Assembly (NCBI GenBank): GCA_038087015.1
Contig: JASBNA010000004.1
Location: 992,001-1,056,000 of the forward strand
Direction of reading: 5' to 3'
Source of the DNA: Cerrena zonata
Taxonomy: Eukaryota > Basidiomycota > Agaricomycetes > Polyporales > Cerrenaceae
DNA length: 64,000 nt
Below the pieces are notes generated by a model that saw only the letters and a list, made by a program, of their open reading frames with translations, ran no database searches and was not told the DNA's origin. The translations under genes and the position numbers were made by a program. Positions 11,246-22,552 of the stretch are shown here, piece after piece (positions within the stretch are counted from its first letter, which is position 1; each line of letters begins with the position of its first letter).

Positions 11246-14200
11246 ATGTCTGCAGCATCAACAAGCTCGTCGCCCGCCAAATTGACTAACGGAAACCACG
11301 CGAATGGCAATGCGACCAGCGAGCCAAACTCGCAACGGGCCCAAATTATTGACGATGAGAAACGCTTCACGTATGTTCCATAGACGTTCTGTGTCTTAGG
11401 TATATAGTAAACCAATTTCAATACTCGTAATAGATCGGAGTTGACTCCCCAGCTCGAGCGTTGGGGCTTGCAGAATGCCGGATTCGACTACGACATTGTT
11501 GCAGTATTCGGATCGCAATCCACAGGCAAAAGTAAGCACTTCCAAAGAAATTAGGATCATGAACTTACTTACTTTGTCAGGTACTTTACTGAATCGTCTG
11601 TTTGGGACGAACTTTGATGTTATGGATGAGACAAAACGACAGCAGACAACGAAAGGTGGGGTTCCTTGAAAGAAAGAATGTTGAGCAAGCCTAAATGGCT
11701 TCCTATTCAGGTATATGGATGTGTCGAGGACAGGACATGAACGTCATGGTGATGGACGTGGAAGGAACCGATGGCCGAGAGCGTGGTGAAAACCAGGTCA
11801 GTAGCAGCTCGACAATTAAGAGCATCATACGCTCAACATTAAACGCAGGATTTCGAGCGGAAATCCGCTCTTTTCTCTTTGGCCTCGTCTGAGGTCCTTA
11901 TCATCAACCTTTGGGAACACCAAGTCGGTCTTTACCAAGGAGCCAACATGGGTCTATTGAAGACTGTGTTTGAAGTGAACTTGGGCTTGTTTGGAAAGAA
12001 GTCGGGAGACAGGTAAGCGACATTTACTGAAGCCAGCTTTTGTAATATTCATGTCATTCTGTAGCTCGAGTCAACGGACGATGCTGCTATTCGTCATCCG
12101 AGACCACATTGGTACTACGCCATTAGCCAACCTCGAAGCAACGCTTTCGGCAGACATGAACAAGATTTGGGACAGCCTCTCGAAACCACCAGAACTTCAG
12201 GATCGACGTTTGTCGGATTACTTCGACCTATCGTTTACTGCCCTCCCACACAAGATCCTCGTTCCTGACAAATTCGAAGCCGCAGTCCAAGAACTCCGCA
12301 GGAGGTTCACTGACAAGTCCCGGGAAGATTATTTGTTCAAACCTTCATATCACAAGCGTATTCCTGCAGATGGTGTTGCATTTTACATGGAGAATATCTG
12401 GGTATGTCCATTGATGTCCATAACGATAACCCGTCTCATTATATATATATTCGCTATAGGAACAAGTCCAATCTAACAAGGATTTGGATCTCCCGACACA
12501 ACAAGAATTGCTCGCTCAGTTCCGTTGTGACGAGATCTCGACGGCTGCTCTTACGGAATTCAACGAACAAGCTAAACCTCAGCGGCGACCTATTGAATCT
12601 GGCAAAGTAATTGATGGTCTTGGCGAGATGATGCGAAGCTGGAAGACAGGTGCTCTCTGTAAGTAATATCCTTGGTGCATCATATCCGGTTCTCAATGAG
12701 TATGTTTCCAGCCCGTTATGATCGTGATGCTTCTCGGTACCACCAGGGTGTCTACAAACGCAAACGTGTTGACCTCATTGGTGTCATTGACTCGACTCTA
12801 TCCCCCCTCTTCCTTGGTCAACTCAAAAACCTCCATAAGGCCTGCCTTGTTACCTTCAAGAAGGAAATGCTGGAAGGCATGCGTGGAGATTCCTATGACT
12901 TCGCGGAAATCGTCAAAGCAGCTCGAGAAAGATGCGAAAAACGTTTCATTGACGGCGCGAAAGAACTCTTGTTGGAGGATACTGACTGGAGCTACGAGGA
13001 CGAGTTTGGATTGCTCAGTGAAGAAGTCAGAGTGTTGCTGATCAATGTCGGAAGGATGAGACGAAGAAGATGGTCAATCTCATTGAGGTATGTCATTACC
13101 ATCAATTACCTTCGTTACAGAAATTAACTCTCTCATGTGTAGCGAAACTTCAAGCGAAGCATCGCTGAGCCAGTAGATCTTCATCTCAACAAGGCAACGC
13201 CAGACATGTGGGACAAGGTCCTCAAAGCCTTCCGGGAAACATTACAGAAAGCAGAAGACTCATATCTTGTCAAAGCAAAGAGTAAGGCTCTCACATATTC
13301 GATCCAGTATACCGATATTCACGCAACTATTTAAGGTTTCAACTGTACCGATGAGGAGAACTCTACCGCTTTGGCAACTCTCCGTAAACGTGCATGGCTA
13401 GGCCCTCCGTGCAAAGATCGACGAGCAAACTTCCGATTCTGTATTCCTCGGTAAACTACGCACTTACTTTGAAGAGCGCTTCCGATATGATGAACACGGC
13501 GTTCCTCGTGTATGGAAGCCGGAAGACGATATCGACGGTGCCTTCAAGAAGGCAAAGGACCAGGTTCGTACATTGGACCCATCTGTACCTTGTCGAAGCT
13601 GACGTGTTCGCAACTGTAGACACTGGAAATGATACCCCTATACTCCAAGATGTCGCCGACAGATCCCTCGCTGGAATATACCCTCCCTCAGACTCCATCG
13701 ACTCCCTTGCGTCAGAAGCAGACGACTTCGACTTCCCCTCTACCTCTTATAATCTTCTCGGAAACCAAGGCTGTAGACCTCACAAATCGTTTCCGGAAGG
13801 ATGCAGATGCATACTATGTCGAGGCTAAACGTAGCACGGTTGCCACTATGGCCCAGATCCCGTACTGGGTGTATGGAGTCTTGGTCGTACTTGGGTGGAA
13901 CGAGGCTATGCTAGTCTTATTCAACCCGTTGTACTTCACCATGTTGCTCGTGGGCTTGGTGTCCGCGTACGTATTCCTCTCGTTAATAGCTCCTTTAATA
14001 ACGCCTGACTTTCCAATAATAGATGGTTCATCATCCAACTCGGTCTCGTCGGCCCCCTCTTCCAGATATCGCGAACTGTTGGCAACGAGGTAAGCCCTAC
14101 CATTTCTCTCAGTGATAAGCGTCATCCTTACTTTTTCGATATATTATTAGGTTCAACGTCAACTATCGAACCGCCTACGCGAACATTTCTCCCATCCTGC

Positions 14201-14294
14201 TCTTGCTGAGCCGGTCAGGACTCGGCCACTGAGTGATCAGTCTGAGAATGACGAGATCAAGCGGGAAGTACGGGTGAAGAGGGAGCAATTCTGA
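11246..14294 (+). CDS. SEY1: Sey1/RHD3-family dynamin-like GTPase (ER membrane fusion), two apparent frame breaks
   Basis: Fungal counterpart of atlastin/RHD3, a GTPase in the ER membrane that drives homotypic fusion of ER tubules. Exon 1 starts [21 protein letters not shown]1 (P-loop) [14 protein letters not shown] is split by an intron near 11530-11580; [14 protein letters not shown] (G3) follows, then [20 protein letters not shown] and [15 protein letters not shown]. The long helical stalk includes DVDWSY-like and YRQGVYKRK-type segments. Two closely spaced C-terminal hydrophobic helices ([14 protein letters not shown] and [14 protein letters not shown]) form the hairpin anchor, with a short cytosolic tail ending VRVKREQF. 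Conserved sequence continues only if one base is added near 13036 (before [12 protein letters not shown]) and one G removed near 13401 (before [10 protein letters not shown]). Both sites are one-base run-length changes, so they may be sequencing errors; otherwise this copy would be inactive. Confidence 0.9.
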
Positions 14295-14625
14295 GTTTGC
14301 TATTTTATTTCATGAGCTCATGTTACGGACTGTGGTATACTTGTTTATTTGTTGCATTTTGTCTTACACGCTACTTTATTAGGAAGACATCCTCTCGTTT
14401 TTCTTAGATAAGATGGAACCATCGACTTTCAATTGGATATCTCTTGATGCAGGCATCCATACGAGGCCGAGTATTTTGTCGAAGGCAACGATTTTATTTT
14501 ACCTCCTGCGGTTGCTGAACATTGAACAGTAATGCTTCGATACATCACCCAGGTTTGAATATGGCTCTATTATCACTTTATACAACTACGTGTAGTATCA
14601 CCCGAGCATACCACACCTATGAATC
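14295..14625. other. Convergent intergenic SEY1/BTB2
   Basis: 3' flanks of two convergent genes; no further coding sequence was seen. Confidence 0.3.
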
Positions 14626-15585
14626 TCATGCGAAAAAATCAGTGACATCAAATTCAATTTGAACCTGACCAGGGTTAGCTCAAGCGACGACGCTTCACAC
14701 AGAAAATTCACATACCTTGTGTATCCCGACCTCTACTGCTTTTTGAACCTTCTTCCCTCGTTCCATGATGGAATGGATGAGAGCGGGGGAATTATGTTGC
14801 CGGCAACGAAGGTTGCTCCTACACTGGTGTTGTAACATCTCCGTGTTGGTATAATCGACCTCAAGCGGGTGCATCCTACACTCCTCTTTCAAGCGACTTT
14901 GATAGGCAGTCCACCATTCTTTTTGGTCATCCGCGCAACCACGGAACTGCGTGGGATAGTGCCCGATGTTATCCTGGATCGCCTGCGACGCCACTTGTCC
15001 ACATTTGCTGTGGTACACAAGCAGTTTTTGATACGTTTTTGTTGGGAGTCTGGTGACCTCCTCGGAAACCAATAGAGTCGAAAAGTTGAGTTTCAACGTG
15101 TGCAATGCGGCAGTACGAGCAACATCAGGAAAGCCCCATTGGCACGCCAAGACGAAAACCAACAATGGATCTTTGCTGGCTTGCTTCTCGAGGTGGTCAA
15201 TGAGTTTCAACACTACTTTGGTAAGCTCGTATTTCTGCGCGGCACGCATGACATTGAGGAGAGATGGAATGTCATCAAGGGCCGGATCGTTGATGTGCAT
15301 ATAGAGAAATGATAACAGATCATAGATGACCTGACTAGATTCCTCGAGTTCAACTATAGGTATCCCTTCTTGCGAGGTATCATCTCGTGAGAGGGTGAAC
15401 ATATCTTTGAAAATCGGGGATACGCTGGAGAGAATGGATTTGTGGACTGCAAAATCAACCCCGCCTGCTCGGAGGATGATGCTAGCATCATTGAAAGAAA
15501 ATGGTTCGCCAAGGTCAAGTTGGGATCGCCCCGGTTCAATGCCTAGGGTGGAGTTATCGATCTCGGATATAGGGATGTCAGACAT
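14626..15585 (-). CDS. BTB/POZ domain protein (BTB2)
   Basis: BTB protein starting MSDIPISEIDNSTLG (ATG at 15583-15585). The BTB fold spans about residues 25-130: FNDASIILRAGGVDFAVHKS, SSVSPIFKDMFTLS, VMRAAQKYELTKVV. The C-terminal half carries the family pattern: a regularly spaced KLLVYHSKCG, then EWWTAYQSRLKEECRMHPL, then Cys residues near CRSNLRCRQH. Exon 1 ends at 14716; a 51-nt phase-0 intron (14665-14715, gtatgt..cag) precedes the last exon VQIEFDVTDFFA (14626-14664). The tail keeps the V-x-[LI]-x-[LF] start but has a shortened acidic run. Probable role is as a CUL3-type adaptor or BTB scaffold, by family only. It is divergent from RING1 across 1.2 kb. Confidence 0.88.
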
Positions 15586-16761
15586 ATGCAACAATCAAGC
15601 GGATCGTAACAATGGGAGGGTGGGCGTGGTTGAGTTTAATGGGGGCGAATGCGTACCGACCCCCTTGGGAACCTACGTCCCTCTTCCGAAACTCTATGCA
15701 AAACCGCTACCAGTGACGTTGATACGGCTGAATGATCATCCAATGATCATAAAGCATTGAGATATTATATTCAACACGGCTGTGAAAGTAACAGCTTTGT
15801 TCACAAGACATTGGTTTTACAGTATAGAAGTCATAGGACATAGAAGGATTAAAATTACATCCGAGTAAGATTTTTCTTTGCATATCTTTGCATAGGCTGT
15901 CGACTCTCCGTCTTATCAGTAGCATGTGTTGGGTCCACAGGCTATTTCTTATGGCTGTGTAAATAGATCGGAGGAGGAATTTCGGCTTGCTTACAGGACA
16001 CTGAGGTTAGATATAGGAATTCGCATGATTTGTGTGGTCTCTGTAATGACTCGGAGCTACTAACGAGCAGGGTATCGCAGAGTACGAGGCTATTTTGGTT
16101 CCTGGTCAAGCTACCGACGTTTGACTAGCCTAATCTGAGGGTTACCCTGAAACAACGCAGGTCATATCATCGGCTCTGACTGAAGAGCTTGCGCTTTGGG
16201 ATTTATACGAGGGGTTGAACTCTGTAACTTCGTGTTGAGTTGAGGTTATGGTCAAGGAGCGAAGAGACGACTTGCTTGAGACTGCCAGTGGCTGAGCACC
16301 GATCGATCAAATTGGAGCCTGAAGACGACGAGGAACTCCTACTCCAGTCAACGCCAGCTTGTGAGCTATCACTACCATCATGGGTTTTGTGTGTGTATAA
16401 ACATCTGTGTTTTGTTCTCAGTGAATATTCAAGGTAACAAGTAGCAACTTCAAGGTGACGCTAAAGGATATCTAGGTACATGATTGAAATATTCCCAAGA
16501 TCGCCTCACTAATGGGCTTGTCAAGGTTTCAACTGCTATCCTCCATGACATTTCAACCTGTCTGCAAGTAGCTATCCACAGTTGACTCCTTGTAAGAGAG
16601 AATCCGTCATGCGAACAGATGACCGTTTATAACGAAGGCTTGATTCTTAGGAGGCTATCGATATTAAGGTTGCGTCCTCAGGCTGTTATCCTCTGGAGAG
16701 TCGGCGCTCTACTACGTCAAACCCCTCTACCCAGTCTTTCACGGTACTTTAGATTGCAGAG
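15586..16761. other. Divergent intergenic BTB2/RING1
   Basis: 1.18 kb without a convincing gene. A short open stretch at 16240-16437 has no recognisable homology and was not called. Confidence 0.3.
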
Positions 16762-17588
16762 ATGTCCTGTCCTGTTTGTTGCGAAGATGGAAACGACTGG
16801 TTTCGCTTGAATCAATGCGGTAGGCTTGACTCTACTCCCACAACGGGTGCAGATATCAGAACGCATCGTCCGCTTTACAGGTCATTTGCTTTGTGGTGTT
16901 TGTGTGGATAGGATAACACCTGCAATATGCCCGGAATGTAGAACAGACTTTGATCGAGGTTCGTCGTTGTGTACAATGTACCTAGTATATCATCCTAACA
17001 ATCATGGACCTCACTTCAGAGTTTGTGCAGAAGACCTATCTACCTCAGCTGGACAAGGATCAGGCGGACAAACTCCGTCAAGAGATCCACGAGCTGAGAC
17101 ACCAGAATGAGGTCCTGGTTCGGCTCTATGGCGAACTGGAAGAAGTCGCAAATGTCGCAACTGAAGCTCTGTGCAAAGAAACCGCTGTCACGGAGGAGTT
17201 GCGTTCGACCATAAAAGGGCTACGAGAAAATGTATACTCCGAATTTAATCACCCATCATCCTCAAGCCATGATAACCGGATGCCTGGATTTGATCCCACC
17301 CACCTCGCATCTCCCTTTACTGACATATTCGATGCCAGATCATTCATACCATCCCCTCCCTCCACTCCTTCCATACCTGAATCCATCTCACCATCCATCT
17401 CGTCAGCACCGCGTATACCACCAGAACAAAGCTGTAGTGATGGTGGTCCTCATGGGCCGTGGGAGATAGTGCAACCCCCCGGTCAGTATCGTTGCGAGTT
17501 ATGCAACTATTTTACGCACGAACGCATGGAAAGAGATTCGGATGGCTTTGAATTCTGGTATACATATCGAGAGGGTTGGAGCCTCTAG
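16762..17588 (+). CDS. RING-finger protein with coiled coil and C-terminal Cys-pair segment (RING1)
   Basis: Three exons: 16762-16819, 16881-16958, 17020-17588 (705 nt, 234 aa). The N-terminal RING-HC reads MSCPVCCEDGNDW...LNQCGHLLC, GVCVDR, ICPEC, the C3HC4 spacing of E3 ubiquitin ligases. The first intron cuts the RING exactly at C-G|H (phase 1) and the second follows DFDR (phase 1); both positions are shared with RING2-4. The next segment is EFVQKTYLPQLDKDQADKLRQ, then a predicted coiled coil (about residues 60-110), then a Ser/Pro-rich linker. The tail has C-SDGGPHGPWE then YRCELCNYFTHERM, ending in an aromatic-rich DGFEFWYTYREGWSL. The tail pattern recurs in RING2-4 and matches no domain I can name. 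Confidence 0.87.
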
Positions 17589-18517
17589 TGTATAGTCGAC
17601 CTTTATTTTCATGTATTGTTCCCTGACCCGTTATGCCTATTTTCTGACCCTTTCTTGAAAGTGTTCCATTTCTTACCTAAACTCTTGGGATGCCTGTTAT
17701 CTCTCGTGCTTTCCGGAAAAGGAATCAAGCGACAATTTTTGTACTGGTGTGTATTCGAAGTTATTACCATGTCGTGCCTCTCTAGTATAACATAGTGTGT
17801 ATCACGTTAGTGTACCTACTATCCGATAACAATATAACGCTGTTCGTTACTTATAATCACAATGGGTGAGAAGTAGACAAACTTCAGGCCTGGAAGCGTT
17901 GTCTGATTAGACACGCTATAGTCCTTGGCTTGGTCCTCATTTGCCTATCACTCGAACATATTGACCGGTATATTGACCTTCTAGGTATAAATTGGTTAAC
18001 CTCCCCCAAAACGATACTAAGTACTTATAATTGGAAATAATTTACCTTGCCTTCTATCTATTGGAAGTGCAAGCACGTAGTCACGTTGTACTTCTGGTTC
18101 TATGATTGTGCTTCGGTAGTCGTTTATCGTATCGCCAGCGTCATATACCTACTACCCAAACCCACCAATCTCACGCTAAGACTGATGGATTCAGGCTCAC
18201 TCCCCCTTGTCGACGATCAGCCTCCGTTATTTTAGAGTACAGGTCCCCCGTTACACAATTCTCCCCCGATAGAGATCTGGTACACGAATTACAACACGAA
18301 TATCGACGAAGTGCCCACATCCACCACCGTATTGTGTGTTTTACTAATAGAGCGTTAGATTCCTAGGGACGTCCGAATAACTATGTATGAGCCCACTATT
18401 AGTGCTACATTTCCTTTCCGAATCTCCAAACAGTGAGTCAGAACACATCCAAGCTCAAGCCAAAATCCACGGGAAAATTGACGGAATAGTATGGAATAGA
18501 CGTGGCGTTTGACAATC
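17589..18517. other. Convergent intergenic RING1/BTB3 with F-box relic
   Basis: No intact gene. Positions 18180-18330 resemble the 5' end of the F-box genes (listed separately). Confidence 0.35.
18180..18330 (+). pseudogene. Possible relic of the 5' end of an F-box gene
   Basis: The stretch around 18236-18300 (aggtcccccgttacacaatt, then cccccgatagagatctggta) aligns by eye with 21030-21080 of F-box1 (aggtcctccgttagacagat, then cccagtcgaactctggcacc). An in-frame stop and substitutions are present and the rest of the gene is absent. The resemblance is short, so this may be coincidence. Confidence 0.3.
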
Positions 18518-19484
18518 TCAAGAGAGGAAATCGTCGTCATCCAAGCCAAGCTGCACCTGTATGTTATTAATGAGAATATTTCTATGAAGGGTGGAGCTTG
18601 GAAAATATTAGCCGTACAACTGCTATAGCCTCCTGAACTTGCATCCTAAGCTGCTCCCCAAGCTCGACGAGGTTTTGAAATGCGGTCATTTTACAAGCTG
18701 AGAAATACTTTGTGGCATCAGAAAACCTTCGTATCAACCCTACAGAATTGAAGTCAGCTTGAAGAGGGATGAACTTGACTTGTTGTTTGATATGATCGAT
18801 ATAGCCATCCCACCACAATTCCCTACAATCCACCATGAGATTCCCCGATTGTCTAATGTATGGATCGTTGTGGCGTGCTACTGGACACAGTATGGTGCGT
18901 TGGTCAATCGTTTTCGATGCGCGTTCTCCACACGCGTGGTGATAACGGAGTAGTTTGCACAGTGCACTTGCACGAACTCGATGGATTTCTGGGGCGTTGA
19001 TAATATGCATGTAATCGAACTTCAATATCTCTTTCGCAGCGAGATGAGCTATCTCTGGATGATTAGTTATACAGGCTACCACAAAGACATGGATGGGGTC
19101 GGAGTTGGCGTGTGACCGTAATATCTCTCCAATCATCGAGTGTAGGTTGTCCATTGAGTACTTGCGTGGAGCAAGTAACACTCGCTGAAGAGTGGATAGC
19201 TCGTCGAGATCTACGCCATGCGTATTGAGATAGATCAACGACAGGACATCATGCATAGTTTGTGCATCTTCAGTGACTTCAACGATAGGTATACCTTCCT
19301 GTAAAGTCGAACAATTACGAGGAAGGGAGAACATGTCTTTGAAGACACTGGATGCATGGGAGAGAATGAGTTTGTGAACTCGGAAATCCACTCCACAGGC
19401 TTGAAGAACGATATCTGCATCGTCAAATTGGACTGGTTCGGCCAGTTTCTGAAGCTCAGCATCGGGTTGGTTGTCTGTAGCCAT
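18518..19484 (-). CDS. BTB/POZ domain protein (BTB3)
   Basis: Start at MATDNQPDAELQKLAEPVQF (ATG 19482-19484). The frame is open to an ATG at 19688, but the paralogues begin here (compare MSTDNKPDTKLQKLAEPFRF in BTB5). BTB fold: FDDADIVLQACGVDFRVHKL, SHASSVFKDMFSLP, LLAPRKYSMDNL. C-terminal half: RKLLRYHHACG-type segment, CRELWWDGYIDHIKQQVKFI. Exon 1 is 18618-19484; a 61-nt phase-0 intron (18557-18617) precedes last exon VQLGLDDDDFLS (18518-18556), total 301 aa. The acidic DDDD tail is typical of the group. It is divergent from F-box1, the same arrangement as BTB8/F-box2. Confidence 0.9.
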
Positions 19485-20822
19485 CAGTGAAGATGGGAGG
19501 CTCACTGGGGTGGGGAATAGAAGACTATCGATGGTGGTGGTTACTTGTTGAGCCCTGCGGATGTTACGTTGTTTGTAAGCAAACGATCTAGCTTCATGCT
19601 GGGAAAGTTGTGAGGCACGATTTGCCGGATATGCGAATGATAGTGACAGCCTGAGTATAGAATTGGACAATAGAGATATGGTGAACATACTTCCAAATTA
19701 CAACTGGGGAAGAATAGGTAGGATGTCCAGGTAATTCACTTATTTTACGTCGGATGGTAGAGTTGACACTGGCCGAAGAGACTCGAGCATTCTGCTCCGC
19801 GCAGAGCGCTTTAGCCATTGATAATATTAACTTTACTTTCAAAAGGTATGCATGTCCGAGTCGCAGGGTGGGAATCATAAGAGTTCTGTGTATTATATAG
19901 GTTATCGGCGGCGGTAGGGAGAATCGGCTTCGCACTCGTCTTTGTCCGAGCCCTTTGCGCTGCAGTACATTGAAATAAGGTTTAGGGCAGTGATCGCGAA
20001 TACGCGAGTGAAGGACCTGCCTTTGCAAAATGTTGTGTTGGGGTACACCAAGTTCACGGTAGAAAGAGGAGATATTTTCAAGTTGGGTGTTGCGAGGCGC
20101 GCTTCCGAGTCAAACTTCGCCGTCGGCACACAGCTTGCAGCTTGAGCTTGAACGATCAGCGACCTCGATCACGGTTTGTCCAAGACATATACATTTGACT
20201 ATGCTTTCTTGGGGTATATGGAGAAAACTACAAGACACTGGCTGCATTCGCGTAGCCAAAAGGCCTTTCCGATCGCCCGGGACGATTCGAAGATATTATC
20301 AGGCCGGACATACTTACCTCATCACCTAGTATTGACTAGTACCGTGACGTTTGTCGTAATATCTCACCAGGTAACATTGCCACCAGACAATGACATTGTA
20401 CAGGTCTTCAAATTGCGTTCAATTCCGAATCGTAACAGGCCGAACAGTTCTTGGCATTATCATGACAATGGCTTCAATATTGGACGAGGTTGGACCACTT
20501 GGCAAGAGTTCTGCTTGAGTCTGCCTAAGAGAGACTAGTAAGGGCCCGACGTCACAGTGTAGTGTCGAGATCGCTAATCGCTAGCATTGTCTATGGAGAT
20601 GTACTATTGGCATTGTCCCGTGTGACCCTGATCCGCTCTTCCCATTGACCTGACAATCAACTAGGTTACTAACTAGCAAGAAAGCATTGGCTACGCAGGA
20701 GAGGATCTTGGATGGAATGGAGGAACCATGGGACTGCGATGCAGTATATAAGGACAGTTGGATCTACAGCCGTTCTACATCACTTATCTCACTTCACCAT
20801 ATAACCACACTGAAAGTTTGTT
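19485..20822. other. Divergent intergenic BTB3/F-box1
   Basis: 1.3 kb without a recognisable gene. An open stretch at 20176-20538 (plus) has no ATG start and no recognisable family. A GACGTCAC half of a CRE-like site occurs near 20549. Confidence 0.3.
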
Positions 20823-22552
20823 ATGAACTTAAACTTGAACGTCAGTGTTTCATTTCATTAAATTTCACTCTCCTGCTAACGTGCTTGTCTTTAACATTGT
20901 TTGTACTTTAGCCTCCCCAACGCGACGGGCGACTACGTAGGCAAGATGCGAAATATGGAGGCCGGGTCCGGGACCCTCTCCCTTTTCCTAACGAACCCAA
21001 ACCCCAGGTATCGCCTTGGAGCACAGGTCCTCCGTTAGACAGATATCTCCCAGTCGAACTCTGGCACCTCATTCTCAGCTACCCGGACATATTGACAGAG
21101 GATATTCGGAACTTGACCTTGACGTCACATTTCTTCCATGATATCGCCCAACCGCTTCGTTTCAAATCATTTTCTGCGGGTATTATTGCCTTTGACGATG
21201 GAACATTTTACACGGACTCCTTTCGAAGGGATAAAACCGACCTGCGTGGCCGACTCGAGTTCGTGAAATCCCCCACATACGTTGGTACTATACGTTCTGT
21301 CAACATTCGTGTTACCACTACGAAGCCCTACCGACTCCCAAAAACTAACAGGATCAACAATATTTCTGGGGAAACAATAATCGACACACTCTTCTCTTCC
21401 TTCTCAAGTCTGTTCAACCTGAGGCGGCTCCGCCTGACCACACTCGTCTTCACCCGGGAACAACTATCGCAGATCAGCGCCCTCCCAAACCTCTGTAAGC
21501 TTCATCTTGACCGCTGTCAACTAGACCAATCAGTGGTTGAAATTCCAACGATGTCCCTGCGAAAACTCTCCCTCGATTGCTGCACTCAGAAACCCTGGTG
21601 GATGCCGCTTCTGAACCCAGATACATGCACACAACTTCAACTTCGTAGTCCGGACGACTGCCTGGCCGCTTTTGCCGCTTTCAAACAGGATACAAGAGAA
21701 TTTGCCATAGAGATCCTCCGGCTTGACTGTGATGTGGTGTATTCTGCCAGTCGCCTGGATCTCGTCAGAATGTTGTCTAGGATGCCCGGCATCAAGAACG
21801 TCGTCCTCTGCTACGCTGCAACTTACGAAATACCCGTGTCACACCTAATGCGACAAGTTACTGTCTTATCTAGCGGTGTTTTCCGTCTACTCACATCTAT
21901 TACGGCCCCCGAGAGACTTCTCGGTTTCTTCCCTCGCGACTCTCGTCTCCTTGTGAGGTGTTTGGTGACTACTTTCAAGAGCAGCACGACCGTCTCAGAC
22001 ATCTCGCATGGATTCCCTTCACTGGAAACTCTGGCTCTGCTGGGACCGGACAACGCTTGGAAATCCTGGAGTGCATTGAGGGCACCTTTCTCACAGCTCC
22101 GCAAACTGAAAGTGCTCAAACTTCTGTATGAGAAAGGTGTCTGCAATATTGAAGAGGTTCGCCCGGTATGTTGTTTGATTGGCAATTACTCAGGTTGAAC
22201 TCCATCTAATATTGTGTCTAGATCTGTGAAGCATTGCGTTCGTACGACTTGCCACCCAGTCTTACAGAACTCCATGTAGGATTCGATATGGTCAACACAA
22301 AGACTCTTCAGAATGCTCAGAACCTGACCGGTTATGTCACTGAGGATATCATCAGCCTCAGGGCTAAATTACCCAATCTCACACATCTGCTAGTTCTTTC
22401 GCAATATCACTACGTGGAATGGCAAAGTGAACCCTGCTCCTTATCCTGTTGTACGTTTTTCTCTCCTTTTTGATCCATCCAATAATTTCTGATATGTGCC
22501 TCCGATAGATACGAGGAACGGACGACATGGTAAAGTGACCACTTCATGGTAG
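20823..22552 (+). CDS. F-box protein with leucine-rich C-terminal region (F-box1)
   Basis: F-box at the N-terminus: LDRYLPVELWHLILSYPDIL, then DIRNLTLTSHFFHDIAQPL. F-box proteins hand substrates to SKP1-CUL1 ligases. The rest has irregular Leu-rich repeats (LFNLRRLRLTTLVFT, LPNLCKLHLDRCQLD, MSLRKLSLDCC). Proposed exons: 20823-20840, 20912-22165, 22222-22450, 22509-22552 (514 aa). Exon 3 is 229 nt, identical in length to the matching exon of F-box2, and the tail VEWQSEPCSLSCY matches too. The first 18-nt exon (MNLNLN, donor gtcagt) is the weakest part; the true start could be elsewhere upstream. Clearly a paralogue of F-box2. Confidence 0.82.

Noticed and set aside
13814..14125. Minus-strand 103-codon frame
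   Set aside because: Shadow of the SEY1 membrane hairpin exons.
16240..16437. 65-codon plus-strand frame before RING1
   Set aside because: No homology, no splice link to RING1, short length expected by chance.
18582..19688. BTB3 starting at 19688 and ending at 18582 without splicing
   Set aside because: Paralogues start at the equivalent of 19484, and the last exon VQLGLDDDDFLS is recovered only with the terminal intron.
20176..20538. 120-codon plus-strand open frame
   Set aside because: Starts with TTG, no family resemblance, lies in the BTB3/F-box1 promoter region.
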